NCBI GenBank assembly: GCA_046336655.1
Contig: JBKDGH010000158.1
Coordinates: forward strand, 1 to 9,935
Source: CANGTU01 sp046336655
Lineage (GTDB): Bacteria; Bacteroidota; Bacteroidia; Flavobacteriales_D; Sanyastnellaceae
Direction of reading: 5' to 3'
DNA: 9,935 bases
The translations under genes were made by a program, and so were the position numbers. The notes beneath the pieces are model-generated. The model had not been told where the DNA came from, ran no database searches, and saw only the letters and a list, made by a program, of their open reading frames with translations. Below, piece by piece: positions 1-7,284 of this stretch (positions within the stretch are counted from its first letter, which is position 1; each line of letters begins with the position of its first letter).

Positions 1-1
1 A

Positions 2-136
2 ATAGCCGCCTTTCCGTTGCCACGGCAGCTCTGGGCCACCTACCTCGATCTCCAATCACTCGCTCCAGGAATCTATGGCGTGCACCTCCTCACACCGCAG
101 GGCGCACACTTCGGCGGGCGAATCGTGAAAGAGTAG
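2..136 (+). CDS. C-terminal end of a T9SS-secreted protein (type A sorting domain), 5' truncated by window edge
   Basis: An open frame enters from the left edge and stops at TAG 134-136, leaving 44 residues. The tail contains SLAPGIYGVHLL, then a short turn, then a final strand ending GGRIVKE. This is the usual shape of the type A C-terminal sorting domain of the Bacteroidetes type IX secretion system: a Leu-rich strand, a PGIY/AGIY turn, a beta strand, and a last strand ending in a basic 'KIVK'-like motif. In that family the domain directs the protein across the outer membrane and is normally removed by the PorU sortase. The passenger domain, and therefore the function, lies outside the window. 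The call rests on motif shape over a short segment. The gene converges on ispG across 62 bp, where I see no convincing terminator. Confidence 0.72.
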   Translation: MAAFPLPRQLWATYLDLQSLAPGIYGVHLLTPQGAHFGGRIVKE

Positions 137-198
137 GGTGATGGGCTTATGAACCCTTCCGCAAGCATCTGAGAAATCCGAGTTGCTATCCGCAGCAC

Positions 199-2124
199 TC
201 AGCCCGCTTCCACCCAATCTCCATGCTCCCGGATCAACACAATCAGTTCATCAACGGCATGCTCCTCGGGAACGTTTTTCTTCACCACCGTCTTTTCCTT
301 GTACAGGGTGATTTTACCCGGACCGGTACCCACATAGCCATAGTCTGCATCGGCCATTTCGCCTGGCCCGTTTACGATGCAGCCCATGATGCCGATTTTC
401 ACGCCTTTGAGGTGTGAGGTGCGCGCGCGAATCTTCGCAGTGGTTTCCTGTAAATCGAACAGCGTCCGTCCGCAGCTCGGGCAACTGATGTACTCTGTGC
501 GGGAAATGCGTGTGCGGGTCGCCTGAAGAATTCCGAATGCTGCAGAATTCACGCGCTGCATGGGAATATCATTGGCCGAAACAAAAATGCCATCACCCAG
601 TCCGTCAATCAGCAGTCCACCAAAATCCGTAGCGCTGTATAGCATGAACTCATCTTCAGTGAGTCCAGAGTACGCTCTGAAAACGACAACCGGTACTTCG
701 CATCCCGAATTCATCAGGCGGAAAAACGCCGCGCGCTGTTCCGCCATGCCGTGGGCATTCTGTGTATCGAGTAACAGCACGGCAGTCGAATCGTGTTTCA
801 ATAATTCGATGAACTCCGGAGTCAAATCAGACAACGAGGCTTTCACCCAGTTCATCTCCGCATGGCGATTATTTGCGCTGCGGTATTCCTCTGCAGTGAA
901 CAACGGATAGCGGCGATCGGCAGAAGCGTGCTGTCTCCAGGCCTCTGCATCCATGATTACGCCTAGCGTTCCGGGGATTTCGAAGGACACTGGTTTATTG
1001 CCGGTATAGATAAAATCACAGGCCATATCCGTGAGGTTCCACTTGTCGAGCGGCACACTGTACTGACAGCCCACGGCAAACAAGGATGCCGCGGTGATTT
1101 CTTCGCGGTGACTGAAATCCATGACCACGCGGGGCACGTTTTTTCCGCCGGTCTGCAGCACCGGCGTGGTATGTCTGCGCGAATACTCAAACGGATTCAC
1201 GGCCGAACGTTCATTCGGTATCGGAGCATAGTTGACCCGCTGTGCATAGCGCCTGACCAAAGCAGCAGCCACCGGGATTTCCGCTTCGGGCTCTTCGGTG
1301 AGGGACACGCGCACAGTGTCACCGAGGCCATCTTCGAGCAACGTGCCAATGCCCACTGCCGATTTGATGCGACCATCTTCGCCGTCTCCTGCTTCGGTCA
1401 CACCAAGGTGAAGGGGATAATTCATGCCCTCCTCAAGCATGATGTGCGCGAGCATGCGATAGGCCTGCACCATCACCTGCGGGTTGGAGGCCTTCATGGA
1501 AATCACCAGGTCATGAAAATCGTGATCGCGGCAGATGCGGATGAACTCCATGGCACTTTCCACCATGCCGTGAGGCGTATCGCCGTAGCGGCTCAGAATG
1601 CGGTCGCTGAGCGAGCCGTGGTTGGTGCCGATGCGCATGGCGGTGCCGTGTTGCTTGCACAGCAGCACCAGTGGAGTAAAGCGATCGCGGATGCGCTGAA
1701 GCTCCGCGGCATAGCTTTCATCCGTGTATTCTATCTCTTCGAACTTTTTCTTGTCTGCGTAGTTGCCAGGGTTCACGCGCACCTTTTCCACGATACCTGC
1801 GGCGACTTCGGCGGCATTAGGAGTGAAGTGAATATCGGCCACAAGCGGCGCCTCATATCCTGCGGCGCGCAGGGCATCGCGGATTGGCCGGAGGTTTTCA
1901 GCCTCGCTCTTGCTTGGAGCAGTGATGCGCACCAGTTCGCACCCTGCCTCAATCATGCGAATACTTTGGGCCACCGTGGCTTCAGTATCCATCGTATCGG
2001 TAGTGGTCATGCTCTGCAGACGGATGGGGTTGTTGCCGCCCATCATCACAGAGCCGATGCGCACTTCGCGGGTGGGAAAGCGCTTGTACGAGAATAAATC
2101 AATGCAGTAACGAGGAGAATCCAT
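199..2124 (-). CDS. ispG: 4-hydroxy-3-methylbut-2-enyl diphosphate synthase, long three-domain form (IspG/GcpE)
   Basis: IspG is a cytoplasmic [4Fe-4S] enzyme that reductively converts methylerythritol cyclodiphosphate to HMBPP in the MEP isoprenoid pathway. The protein is 641 aa from the chosen start. The N-terminal TIM barrel (about residues 15-290) carries VNPGN (117-121), NHGSLSD (168-174), HLGVTEAG (239-246) and GDTVRVSLTEEP (268-279). The C-terminal cluster domain has CPSC (Cys548, Cys551) and GCIVNGPGE (Cys582, Glu589), which match the three cluster cysteines and active-site Glu of E. coli IspG. Between them lie about 250 residues absent from the short 372-aa E. coli form. This is the extra domain known in plants, Chlamydiae and Bacteroidetes. 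I chose the ATG at 2122-2124 because an in-frame ATG 63 bp upstream sits inside the sodA terminator and its added residues do not look like IspG. No strong Shine-Dalgarno sequence is visible. Confidence 0.97.
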   Translation of the reverse strand: MDSPRYCIDLFSYKRFPTREVRIGSVMMGGNNPIRLQSMTTTDTMDTEATVAQSIRMIEAGCELVRITAPSKSEAENLRPIRDALRAAGYEAPLVADIHFTPNAAEVAAGIVEKVRVNPGNYADKKKFEEIEYTDESYAAELQRIRDRFTPLVLLCKQHGTAMRIGTNHGSLSDRILSRYGDTPHGMVESAMEFIRICRDHDFHDLVISMKASNPQVMVQAYRMLAHIMLEEGMNYPLHLGVTEAGDGEDGRIKSAVGIGTLLEDGLGDTVRVSLTEEPEAEIPVAAALVRRYAQRVNYAPIPNERSAVNPFEYSRRHTTPVLQTGGKNVPRVVMDFSHREEITAASLFAVGCQYSVPLDKWNLTDMACDFIYTGNKPVSFEIPGTLGVIMDAEAWRQHASADRRYPLFTAEEYRSANNRHAEMNWVKASLSDLTPEFIELLKHDSTAVLLLDTQNAHGMAEQRAAFFRLMNSGCEVPVVVFRAYSGLTEDEFMLYSATDFGGLLIDGLGDGIFVSANDIPMQRVNSAAFGILQATRTRISRTEYISCPSCGRTLFDLQETTAKIRARTSHLKGVKIGIMGCIVNGPGEMADADYGYVGTGPGKITLYKEKTVVKKNVPEEHAVDELIVLIREHGDWVEAG

Positions 2125-2185
2125 GCGGCAAAGAAACAACCGGGAGGCAGGAATGTTGCAGAGCCCCTCCCGTTGCGGAAAGGAC

Positions 2186-2210
2186 AAAAAAAGCCCCGTG
2201 ACGGGGCTTT
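2186..2210 (-). terminator. Intrinsic terminator downstream of sodA
   Basis: A perfect 9-bp inverted repeat (AAAGCCCCG at 2190-2198, CGGGGCTTT at 2202-2210) surrounds a 3-nt loop. Read on the minus strand, the GC-rich hairpin runs into seven T (A-run at 2186-2192 on the plus strand), the standard Rho-independent layout. It begins 18 nt beyond the sodA stop codon. No T-run follows in the plus direction, so it should act on sodA transcripts. It also lies about 60 nt upstream of the ispG start. Confidence 0.9.
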
Positions 2211-2228
2211 CATGTTTGAAGGAATCGG

Positions 2229-2834
2229 TTATTTACCCGCCGCGTAGCGCTTGTTCACCTCATCCCAGTTAATCACATTGAAGAACGCCTGGATGTAATC
2301 CGGACGGCGGTTCTGGTAGTGCAGGTAGTACGCGTGCTCCCATACATCGATGCCGAGAACAGGAAATCCGCCACAGCCGATGCCTGGCATCAGCGTGTTG
2401 TCCTGATTGGCGGTGGAACAGATCTCCACCTTTCCGCCCTTCTGCACACAGAGCCATGCCCAGCCTGAGCCGAAGCGCGTGGTAGCTGCTTTTGCAAACT
2501 CCGCCCTGAAGTTGTCATAAGAACCAAACGCTGCGTCAATCGCCGCGGCTACGTCGCCGGTAGGAGCTCCGCCGCCGTTGGGTTTCATGATTTCCCAGAA
2601 CAGGTTGTGGTTGTAGAATCCGCCGCCGTTGTTGCGCACTGCCGGGGTGTCGAATCCTTTCACCAGAATCTCTTCGATGGTGAGGCCTTCGAGTGGAGTG
2701 CCCGCGATGGCCGCATTGAGGTTATTGGTGTACGCCGCGTGGTGCTTGTCGTGGTGAATCTCCATGGTGCGCGCGTCAATGTGTGGTTCCAGCGCATTGA
2801 ACGCGTATGGGAGATCGGGAAGTGTAAATGCCAT
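2229..2834 (-). CDS. sodA: Superoxide dismutase, Mn/Fe family, Mn-type signature
   Basis: The enzyme converts superoxide to hydrogen peroxide and oxygen. The protein has 201 aa, normal for the Mn/Fe family, and I see no signal peptide, so it is probably cytoplasmic. The four metal ligands are visible: His27 (MEIHHDKHH), His76 (YNHNLFW), and Asp163 and His167 (DVWEHAYY). Gly72, four residues before His76, together with Gln144 in STANQD is the pattern of Mn-dependent enzymes; typical Fe enzymes carry the outer-sphere Gln near position 72 instead. Cambialistic use of Fe and Mn cannot be excluded. Residue 73 is Phe where E. coli SodA has His (GGHANH). The ATG at 2834 gives a complete N-terminus beginning MAFTLPDLPYAFNALEPHID. 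The gene is a single unit between its own -7 box and a strong terminator, and is divergent from mreB. Confidence 0.97.
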   Translation of the reverse strand: MAFTLPDLPYAFNALEPHIDARTMEIHHDKHHAAYTNNLNAAIAGTPLEGLTIEEILVKGFDTPAVRNNGGGFYNHNLFWEIMKPNGGGAPTGDVAAAIDAAFGSYDNFRAEFAKAATTRFGSGWAWLCVQKGGKVEICSTANQDNTLMPGIGCGGFPVLGIDVWEHAYYLHYQNRRPDYIQAFFNVINWDEVNKRYAAGK

Positions 2835-2853
2835 GTGATGATGATTTTGAGTT

Positions 2854-2861
2854 CAAAGTTA
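2854..2861 (-). promoter_or_regulatory. Bacteroidetes-type -7 box (TAACTTTG) for sodA
   Basis: On the minus strand TAACTTTG matches the Bacteroidetes sigma-ABfr -7 consensus TAnnTTTG exactly, 19 nt before the sodA ATG, which implies a very short leader. The nearest upstream TTTG (minus strand, 2890-2887) is 25 nt away, longer than the roughly 19-21 nt expected for the -33 element. The -7 call is therefore reasonable and the -33 element is doubtful. Confidence 0.5.
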
Positions 2862-2964
2862 GAAAATCCTTTCGGGCGGAATTGTTCAAACCGGCCCAAA
2901 CACACGGTTAATAACTCCGTTCATTTGTTGAAAGCCCGCGAATAGCCACGTTTAGCGGGACGGA

Positions 2965-2972
2965 TATATTTG
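2965..2972 (+). promoter_or_regulatory. Bacteroidetes-type -7 box (TATATTTG) for the mreB operon
   Basis: TATATTTG matches TAnnTTTG exactly and lies 89 nt before the mreB ATG, which predicts a leader of roughly 80 nt. There is no good TTTG/TTG at the expected 19-21 nt upstream; the closest TTTGTTG-like stretch ends about 34 nt upstream. It is the only full -7 match I noticed on the plus strand in the sodA-mreB gap, so it is the best candidate promoter for the five-gene operon. Confidence 0.45.
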
Positions 2973-3061
2973 TAACCGGAACGTGAACCTTTCCGAACCG
3001 CTTGATATTCAGGCATTTCAGCCCGCAAGGGAGCAAGTAAACCTCAAGATAACCGCGCAGT

Positions 3062-4090
3062 ATGGGCCTTTTCAGCTTCCTGACCCAGGAAATAGCCATA
3101 GACTTAGGCACGGCCAACACGATCATTATCCAGAATGATAAAGTGGTGGTGGACGAACCTTCCATCATTGCCCGCGACCGATCCAGCAACCGCACGGTAG
3201 CGGTGGGACGCGCGGCGCAGCAGATGCATGGCAAGACCCATGAGAACATCAAGACCATCCGTCCGCTGAAGGATGGCGTGATTGCGGACTTCCACGCGGC
3301 GGAGGACATGATCAAGGGAATGATCAAGATGATCAACCGCGGGCGGAGCTTCTTTCAGGCTACCTCGCTGCGGATGGTGATCTGCATTCCATCGGGCATC
3401 ACAGAAGTGGAAAAGCGCGCGGTAAAGGACTCTGCAGAGCATGCAGGGGCCAAAGAAGTCTACCTCATTCACGAACCCATGGCAGCAGCCATCGGTATTG
3501 GTATTGACGTGGAAGAGCCGATGGGCAACATGGTGATCGATATCGGGGGTGGTACCTCGGAGATTGCCGTCATTGCACTCGGCGGAATTGTGACCGACAA
3601 GAACATCCGCGTAGCGGGTGATGAGCTCACGCAGGACATTGAAGAATACATGCGCCGCCAGCACAACATCCTCATCGGGGAGCGCACGGCGGAGCAGATC
3701 AAGATTGAAGTAGGCGCTGCATTGCCGGAGCTCGATAATCCTCCACCCGATTACAGCGTGCGCGGACGAGACCTGATGACGGGTATTCCAAAGGAAATCA
3801 CGGTGAGCTATTCTGAGATTGCTCACGCCCTTGACAAGTCCATCTCCAAAATCGAAGAGGCGATCATGAACTGCCTCGAGAATACACCGCCAGAATTGTC
3901 AGCGGATATATACAAGACCGGTATCTATCTGGCGGGTGGTGGTGCGCTGTTGCGCGGTCTCGACAAGCGCATAGCGATGAAGACGCGTCTGCCGGTGCAC
4001 GTAGCTGACGATCCGCTTCGTGCGGTAGCTCGCGGCACTGGTATCGCACTTAAGAACATCAACAAATTCCAGTTCCTCATGCGCGAATGA
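3062..4090 (+). CDS. mreB: Rod shape-determining protein MreB (bacterial actin)
   Basis: MreB is an actin-like ATPase that polymerises under the inner membrane and guides lateral wall synthesis. It has 342 aa, the usual family length. The actin fold motifs are present: phosphate-1 loop DLGTANT (residues 14-20), connecting segment HEPMAAAIG with Glu138, phosphate-2 loop DIGGGT (160-165), and adenosine-binding AGGGALLRG (291-299). The short N-terminus MGLFSFLTQE is hydrophobic and could aid membrane contact. The ATG at 3062 gives the expected N-terminus although no Shine-Dalgarno sequence precedes it. It is the first gene of mreB-mreC-mreD-mrdA-rodA and is separated from mreC by 41 bp without a visible terminator. 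Confidence 0.98.
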   Translation: MGLFSFLTQEIAIDLGTANTIIIQNDKVVVDEPSIIARDRSSNRTVAVGRAAQQMHGKTHENIKTIRPLKDGVIADFHAAEDMIKGMIKMINRGRSFFQATSLRMVICIPSGITEVEKRAVKDSAEHAGAKEVYLIHEPMAAAIGIGIDVEEPMGNMVIDIGGGTSEIAVIALGGIVTDKNIRVAGDELTQDIEEYMRRQHNILIGERTAEQIKIEVGAALPELDNPPPDYSVRGRDLMTGIPKEITVSYSEIAHALDKSISKIEEAIMNCLENTPPELSADIYKTGIYLAGGGALLRGLDKRIAMKTRLPVHVADDPLRAVARGTGIALKNINKFQFLMRE

Positions 4091-4131
4091 TGCGCAGTGA
4101 CGGATGGATGGGGCAGGTCTGATCTCAGGAA

Positions 4132-4974
4132 ATGCGGAATATTCTTGCGCTCATACAACGGTTTTATGTCACGCTGCTTTTTCTGGCGTTGCTCACCGTC
4201 GGCGGGTTTATGTTGTTCAGCAGCAACAACTATCACCGCTCCGCATTTGTAGAGCACAGCACCGATCTGGTAGGAGAGATATACAACCGCCGCGATAACC
4301 TTTCGCGATACCTGCGGCTGGGAGACATCAACGACCAGCTTTCGCTGGAGAATGCGAGGCTGCGTTCGCGGCTTCCCGAAAACTACTTGCTCAATGACAC
4401 CACCACCGGAGCTCAGCGCGATACGGCCGGAGTGCTGCGGTATATGTTTCGTCCGGCGCGCGTGATCAACGCCACCGTGACCCGCGACATGAACTACCTC
4501 ACGCTGGATCGCGGAGAAAATCAGGGCATTCGCAAAGACATGGGTGTGATCTCAGGGAGAAACGTGGTGGGCATCGTGACCAGCACGAGCCCGAATTTCT
4601 CCATCGTGATGCCGGTGATTCACTCCAATTTCCGCACCCCGGTCAGGGTGAACGGATTCTTTGGGCAGCTCACCTGGCCAGGCGGCGATCCGGAAAAAGC
4701 GCGGGTGGACGACATTCCCAAGCACGCACGCATTCAACCAGGCGACACCGTTATGACCACCGGATTCGGATTCACCTTTCCGGCGAATCAGCTGATCGGA
4801 TACGTGGATAAGGTAGATATGCTTTCCAAGGAAAGCTTTCATGTGATTTCTATCCGCCTCGCTACAGATTATCGAAAACTCAACTACGTAGAGGTCATCT
4901 CCGATCTCATGCGCACCGAAATAGAAACACTTCAACTCAAGCAAGACAGCATCGATGGGGCAGATAATCGTTAA
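4132..4974 (+). CDS. mreC: Rod shape-determining protein MreC
   Basis: MreC is a bitopic periplasmic protein that links MreB/MreD to PBP2 and is thought to activate PBP2-RodA. The 280-aa product has one N-terminal membrane segment (about residues 11-29), a predicted coiled-coil stretch (about 45-82, including NDQLSLENARLRSRL), and the beta-rich MreC core. Core landmarks are NYLTLDRGENQGI (121-133), with the following GVISGRNVVGIV, and GDTVMTTGFGFTFP (204-217) followed by QLIGYVD. The ATG at 4132 follows AGGA, but the purine stretch is nearly abutting and is probably not a working Shine-Dalgarno. The 3' end overlaps mreD by 20 bp. Confidence 0.95.
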   Translation: MRNILALIQRFYVTLLFLALLTVGGFMLFSSNNYHRSAFVEHSTDLVGEIYNRRDNLSRYLRLGDINDQLSLENARLRSRLPENYLLNDTTTGAQRDTAGVLRYMFRPARVINATVTRDMNYLTLDRGENQGIRKDMGVISGRNVVGIVTSTSPNFSIVMPVIHSNFRTPVRVNGFFGQLTWPGGDPEKARVDDIPKHARIQPGDTVMTTGFGFTFPANQLIGYVDKVDMLSKESFHVISIRLATDYRKLNYVEVISDLMRTEIETLQLKQDSIDGADNR

Positions 4975-5479
4975 TCAGATCATCCGCATCGTATTTCTGG
5001 TTCTGTTGCAGAGCCTGGTGGTGAGCAAGATTCAGTTGTTCGACGGACTGATATTGCCATGGGTGTACATCTTCGCGATTCTGATGCTCCCGTTTGAAAC
5101 ACCGCGGTGGCTTGTGTTGGTAACCGCATTCCTGGTGGGTCTTGTGATGGATTATTTCACCGGTCCCATGGGATTGCACACCATCTCATGCACTGTGCTA
5201 GGATTCATGCAGCCGCTTGTTCAGAATCTCCTCGCCCCGAGAGAAGGGTATGAAATCACAGAACGTCCGACGATACAAAAAATGGGACTGCCCTGGTACC
5301 TCACCTACTCCGCCATTCTCGCATTCATTCACCACACGGTGCTGTTCTTCCTCGAGGTACTGCGCCTTTCCGGCTTCTTCTCCACGCTGCTGCACATTAC
5401 ACTAAGTGTTATTGGCACTATGGTGCTGATGGTCATTGGACAATACCTGATCTACAACGCCAAACCCTCTGATTCGTGA
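4955..5479 (+). CDS. mreD: Rod shape-determining protein MreD
   Basis: MreD is a polytopic inner-membrane protein of the elongasome that partners MreC. The product has 174 aa with about five or six hydrophobic segments (roughly 5-23, 28-46, 52-67, 72-91, 113-135, 143-167). The family landmark with conserved Asp and the GLHT turn is visible as GLVMDYFTGPMGLHT (62-76). MreD sequences diverge strongly, so identification rests on this motif, the topology and the position between mreC and mrdA. The start lies inside mreC, and the stop TGA (5477-5479) is embedded in the GTGA that starts mrdA. Confidence 0.93.
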   Translation: MGQIIVNQIIRIVFLVLLQSLVVSKIQLFDGLILPWVYIFAILMLPFETPRWLVLVTAFLVGLVMDYFTGPMGLHTISCTVLGFMQPLVQNLLAPREGYEITERPTIQKMGLPWYLTYSAILAFIHHTVLFFLEVLRLSGFFSTLLHITLSVIGTMVLMVIGQYLIYNAKPSDS

Positions 5480-7284
5480 ATCTTGACGGCCGGCGACTGA
5501 CGCTTATACTCACCGTGATCGTCATTTCGGTGATCTATGTGATTCGCCTGTTCTCCCTACAGGTGCTGAACCCGGAATGGAAAGACCGCGGCACGAAGCT
5601 GACCGAAAAGGAGGTCATTATTTATCCCTCGCGCGGAGTGATTTATGACCGCACCGGCCAGGTGCTTGTGACCAATCAGACCGTGTATGACCTGATGGTG
5701 TTGCCCAAGCAAGTGAAGCCCTTTGACACACTTGCATTCTGTGAATTGGTGAATCTGACGCCTGATGAGTTGCGCAGTGGATTGAAGAAAGCCGTTACAT
5801 ATCCCAACGTGCGGTGGAAGCCATCTCCGCTGATCAAGCAAATGACCCCTTCGGAGTTTGCCGCGATAGCCGAGAGGCTCTATAAGTACTCCGGATTTTA
5901 TGGTCAACCCCGAACGCTGCGCATCTATCCGCAGCAGATTGGGGCGCTCCTGCTCGGTGATGTCGGTGAAGTATCAAAAGACCTCATTGACAAAAACCCC
6001 TACTACCGCCGGGGTGACTACATCGGATTGAGTGGGGTGGAAAAAGCGTATGAAAAAGAACTTCGCGGCAAACGCGGGGTGAAATACGTATTCCGGGATA
6101 ACCTCGGCATTGAGCGCGAGGTAGCGGACGGCAAGCTCGACAGCACCGCGGTGCCTGGCACCGATCTGATATGCAGCATTGATGCGGACTTACAGCGCTA
6201 CGGAGAAAAACTCATGGTGAACAAGCGCGGGTGCATTGTGGCCATTGAGCCTGCCACCGGAGAAATCCTTGCACTGGTATCCGCTCCCACGTTCGATCCG
6301 AACCTTCTTGTTGGCCGGTCACGCGGGCACAATTTCAATATACTTTCTCGCGACAGGCAAAAACCTTTGTTCAACCGCGCCACACAAGCACAGTACCGCC
6401 CAGGCTCCATTTTCAAACTTGCACAATCACTCACCGCATTGCAGCTGGGCGCCATTACCCTCCAGACACGCATTCCCTGCAATCGGGCCATCATTGGCTG
6501 CCATGGCAGCCATAGCTACGATGATTTAGAAATGGCCATTGTGCATTCGTGCAATCCCTATTTCCGAGGAGTATTGCAACGCGTGGTAGAGGCAGGTAAA
6601 GCGCCAAACCGGTTCAAGGATGCGCGCATTGGGCTCGATTCATGGAGCGCCACCATACGTCGCTTCGGGTTCGGCAGTGATCTTCAGACTGACGTCCCGG
6701 GAATCAAGGTGGGGCTTGTGCCCGGAGTCAGTTACTACGATAACATATACGGGAAAGAGCAATGGGCGTTTTCTACGATTTACTCCATTTCCATCGGAGA
6801 AGGAGAAATGCTCATCAATCCATTGCAGATGTGCAATCTGGCGTGCATCATTGCGAACCGCGGCTACTATGTGCCACCTCACTCCGTAAAGCGCATCGGA
6901 CTCGACGGTCCGCCGCGCCATGAATACCTTCAGCGCGTGGATGTGGGCATTGACCCGCAGCATTTTGATGTGGTGATCAATGCCATGGAACAAGTAGTTG
7001 GTCCGGGCGGCACCGCGAACCGCGCAAAACTCAACGACATTGTGATCTGCGGAAAAACCGGAACCGTACAAAACGAACCGCGCGAGGACCACAGTGTATT
7101 TATCTGCTTTGCCCCAAAGGAGAATCCCAAAATTGCACTGGCAGTGTATGTGGAGAATGCAGGATTCGGCGGCACATGGGCAGCTCCGATAGCCAGTTTG
7201 ATGATTGAGCAATACATGAACGACAGCATTGCGGACCCTTCAAAAGAGAGCCGCATTCTCGACGCATCCTTTCTTGACCAATGA
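5476..7284 (+). CDS. mrdA: Penicillin-binding protein 2, class B transpeptidase of the elongasome
   Basis: PBP2 cross-links lateral-wall peptidoglycan in the periplasm, working with RodA. The 602-aa protein has an N-terminal membrane anchor (about 8-28), a pedestal/dimerisation region beginning PSRGVIYDRTGQVL (51-64), and a C-terminal transpeptidase domain. The three penicillin-binding motifs are intact: SIFK with nucleophile Ser311 and Lys314, SCN (Ser358-Asn360), and KTG (527-529). The start is GTG at 5476, overlapping the mreD stop as GTGA. No ATG near it would retain the membrane anchor, so GTG is well supported. One oddity is ISIGEGE (439-444), where class B PBPs usually have G-Q-G; Glu442 replaces the Gln. 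The stop overlaps rodA as ATGA. Confidence 0.97.
   Translation: MNLDGRRLTLILTVIVISVIYVIRLFSLQVLNPEWKDRGTKLTEKEVIIYPSRGVIYDRTGQVLVTNQTVYDLMVLPKQVKPFDTLAFCELVNLTPDELRSGLKKAVTYPNVRWKPSPLIKQMTPSEFAAIAERLYKYSGFYGQPRTLRIYPQQIGALLLGDVGEVSKDLIDKNPYYRRGDYIGLSGVEKAYEKELRGKRGVKYVFRDNLGIEREVADGKLDSTAVPGTDLICSIDADLQRYGEKLMVNKRGCIVAIEPATGEILALVSAPTFDPNLLVGRSRGHNFNILSRDRQKPLFNRATQAQYRPGSIFKLAQSLTALQLGAITLQTRIPCNRAIIGCHGSHSYDDLEMAIVHSCNPYFRGVLQRVVEAGKAPNRFKDARIGLDSWSATIRRFGFGSDLQTDVPGIKVGLVPGVSYYDNIYGKEQWAFSTIYSISIGEGEMLINPLQMCNLACIIANRGYYVPPHSVKRIGLDGPPRHEYLQRVDVGIDPQHFDVVINAMEQVVGPGGTANRAKLNDIVICGKTGTVQNEPREDHSVFICFAPKENPKIALAVYVENAGFGGTWAAPIASLMIEQYMNDSIADPSKESRILDASFLDQ

Noticed and set aside
133..154. 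Weak inverted repeat AGGGT...ACCCT after the T9SS gene as a terminator
   Set aside because: The stem is only 5 bp with a loop of about 12 nt and no T-run follows on the plus strand.
1108..2097. Long plus-strand open frame (329 codons) antisense to ispG
   Set aside because: It lies fully inside an unambiguous ispG gene, its product is His/Ala-rich with no recognisable motif, and it looks like a codon-bias shadow.
2126..2135. TTTCTTTG on the minus strand as a -7 box for ispG
   Set aside because: It has one mismatch in the key TA, no -33 partner at suitable spacing, and would place the transcription start at or inside the start codon.
2125..2187. N-terminal extension of ispG by 21 residues using the ATG at 2187
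   Set aside because: That ATG overlaps the T-run of the sodA terminator, the added residues have no IspG character, and the ATG at 2124 gives a normal N-terminus.
3104..3826. Long minus-strand open frame (240 codons) antisense to mreB
   Set aside because: It is fully covered by mreB, whose motifs are complete, and the antisense product shows no domain features.
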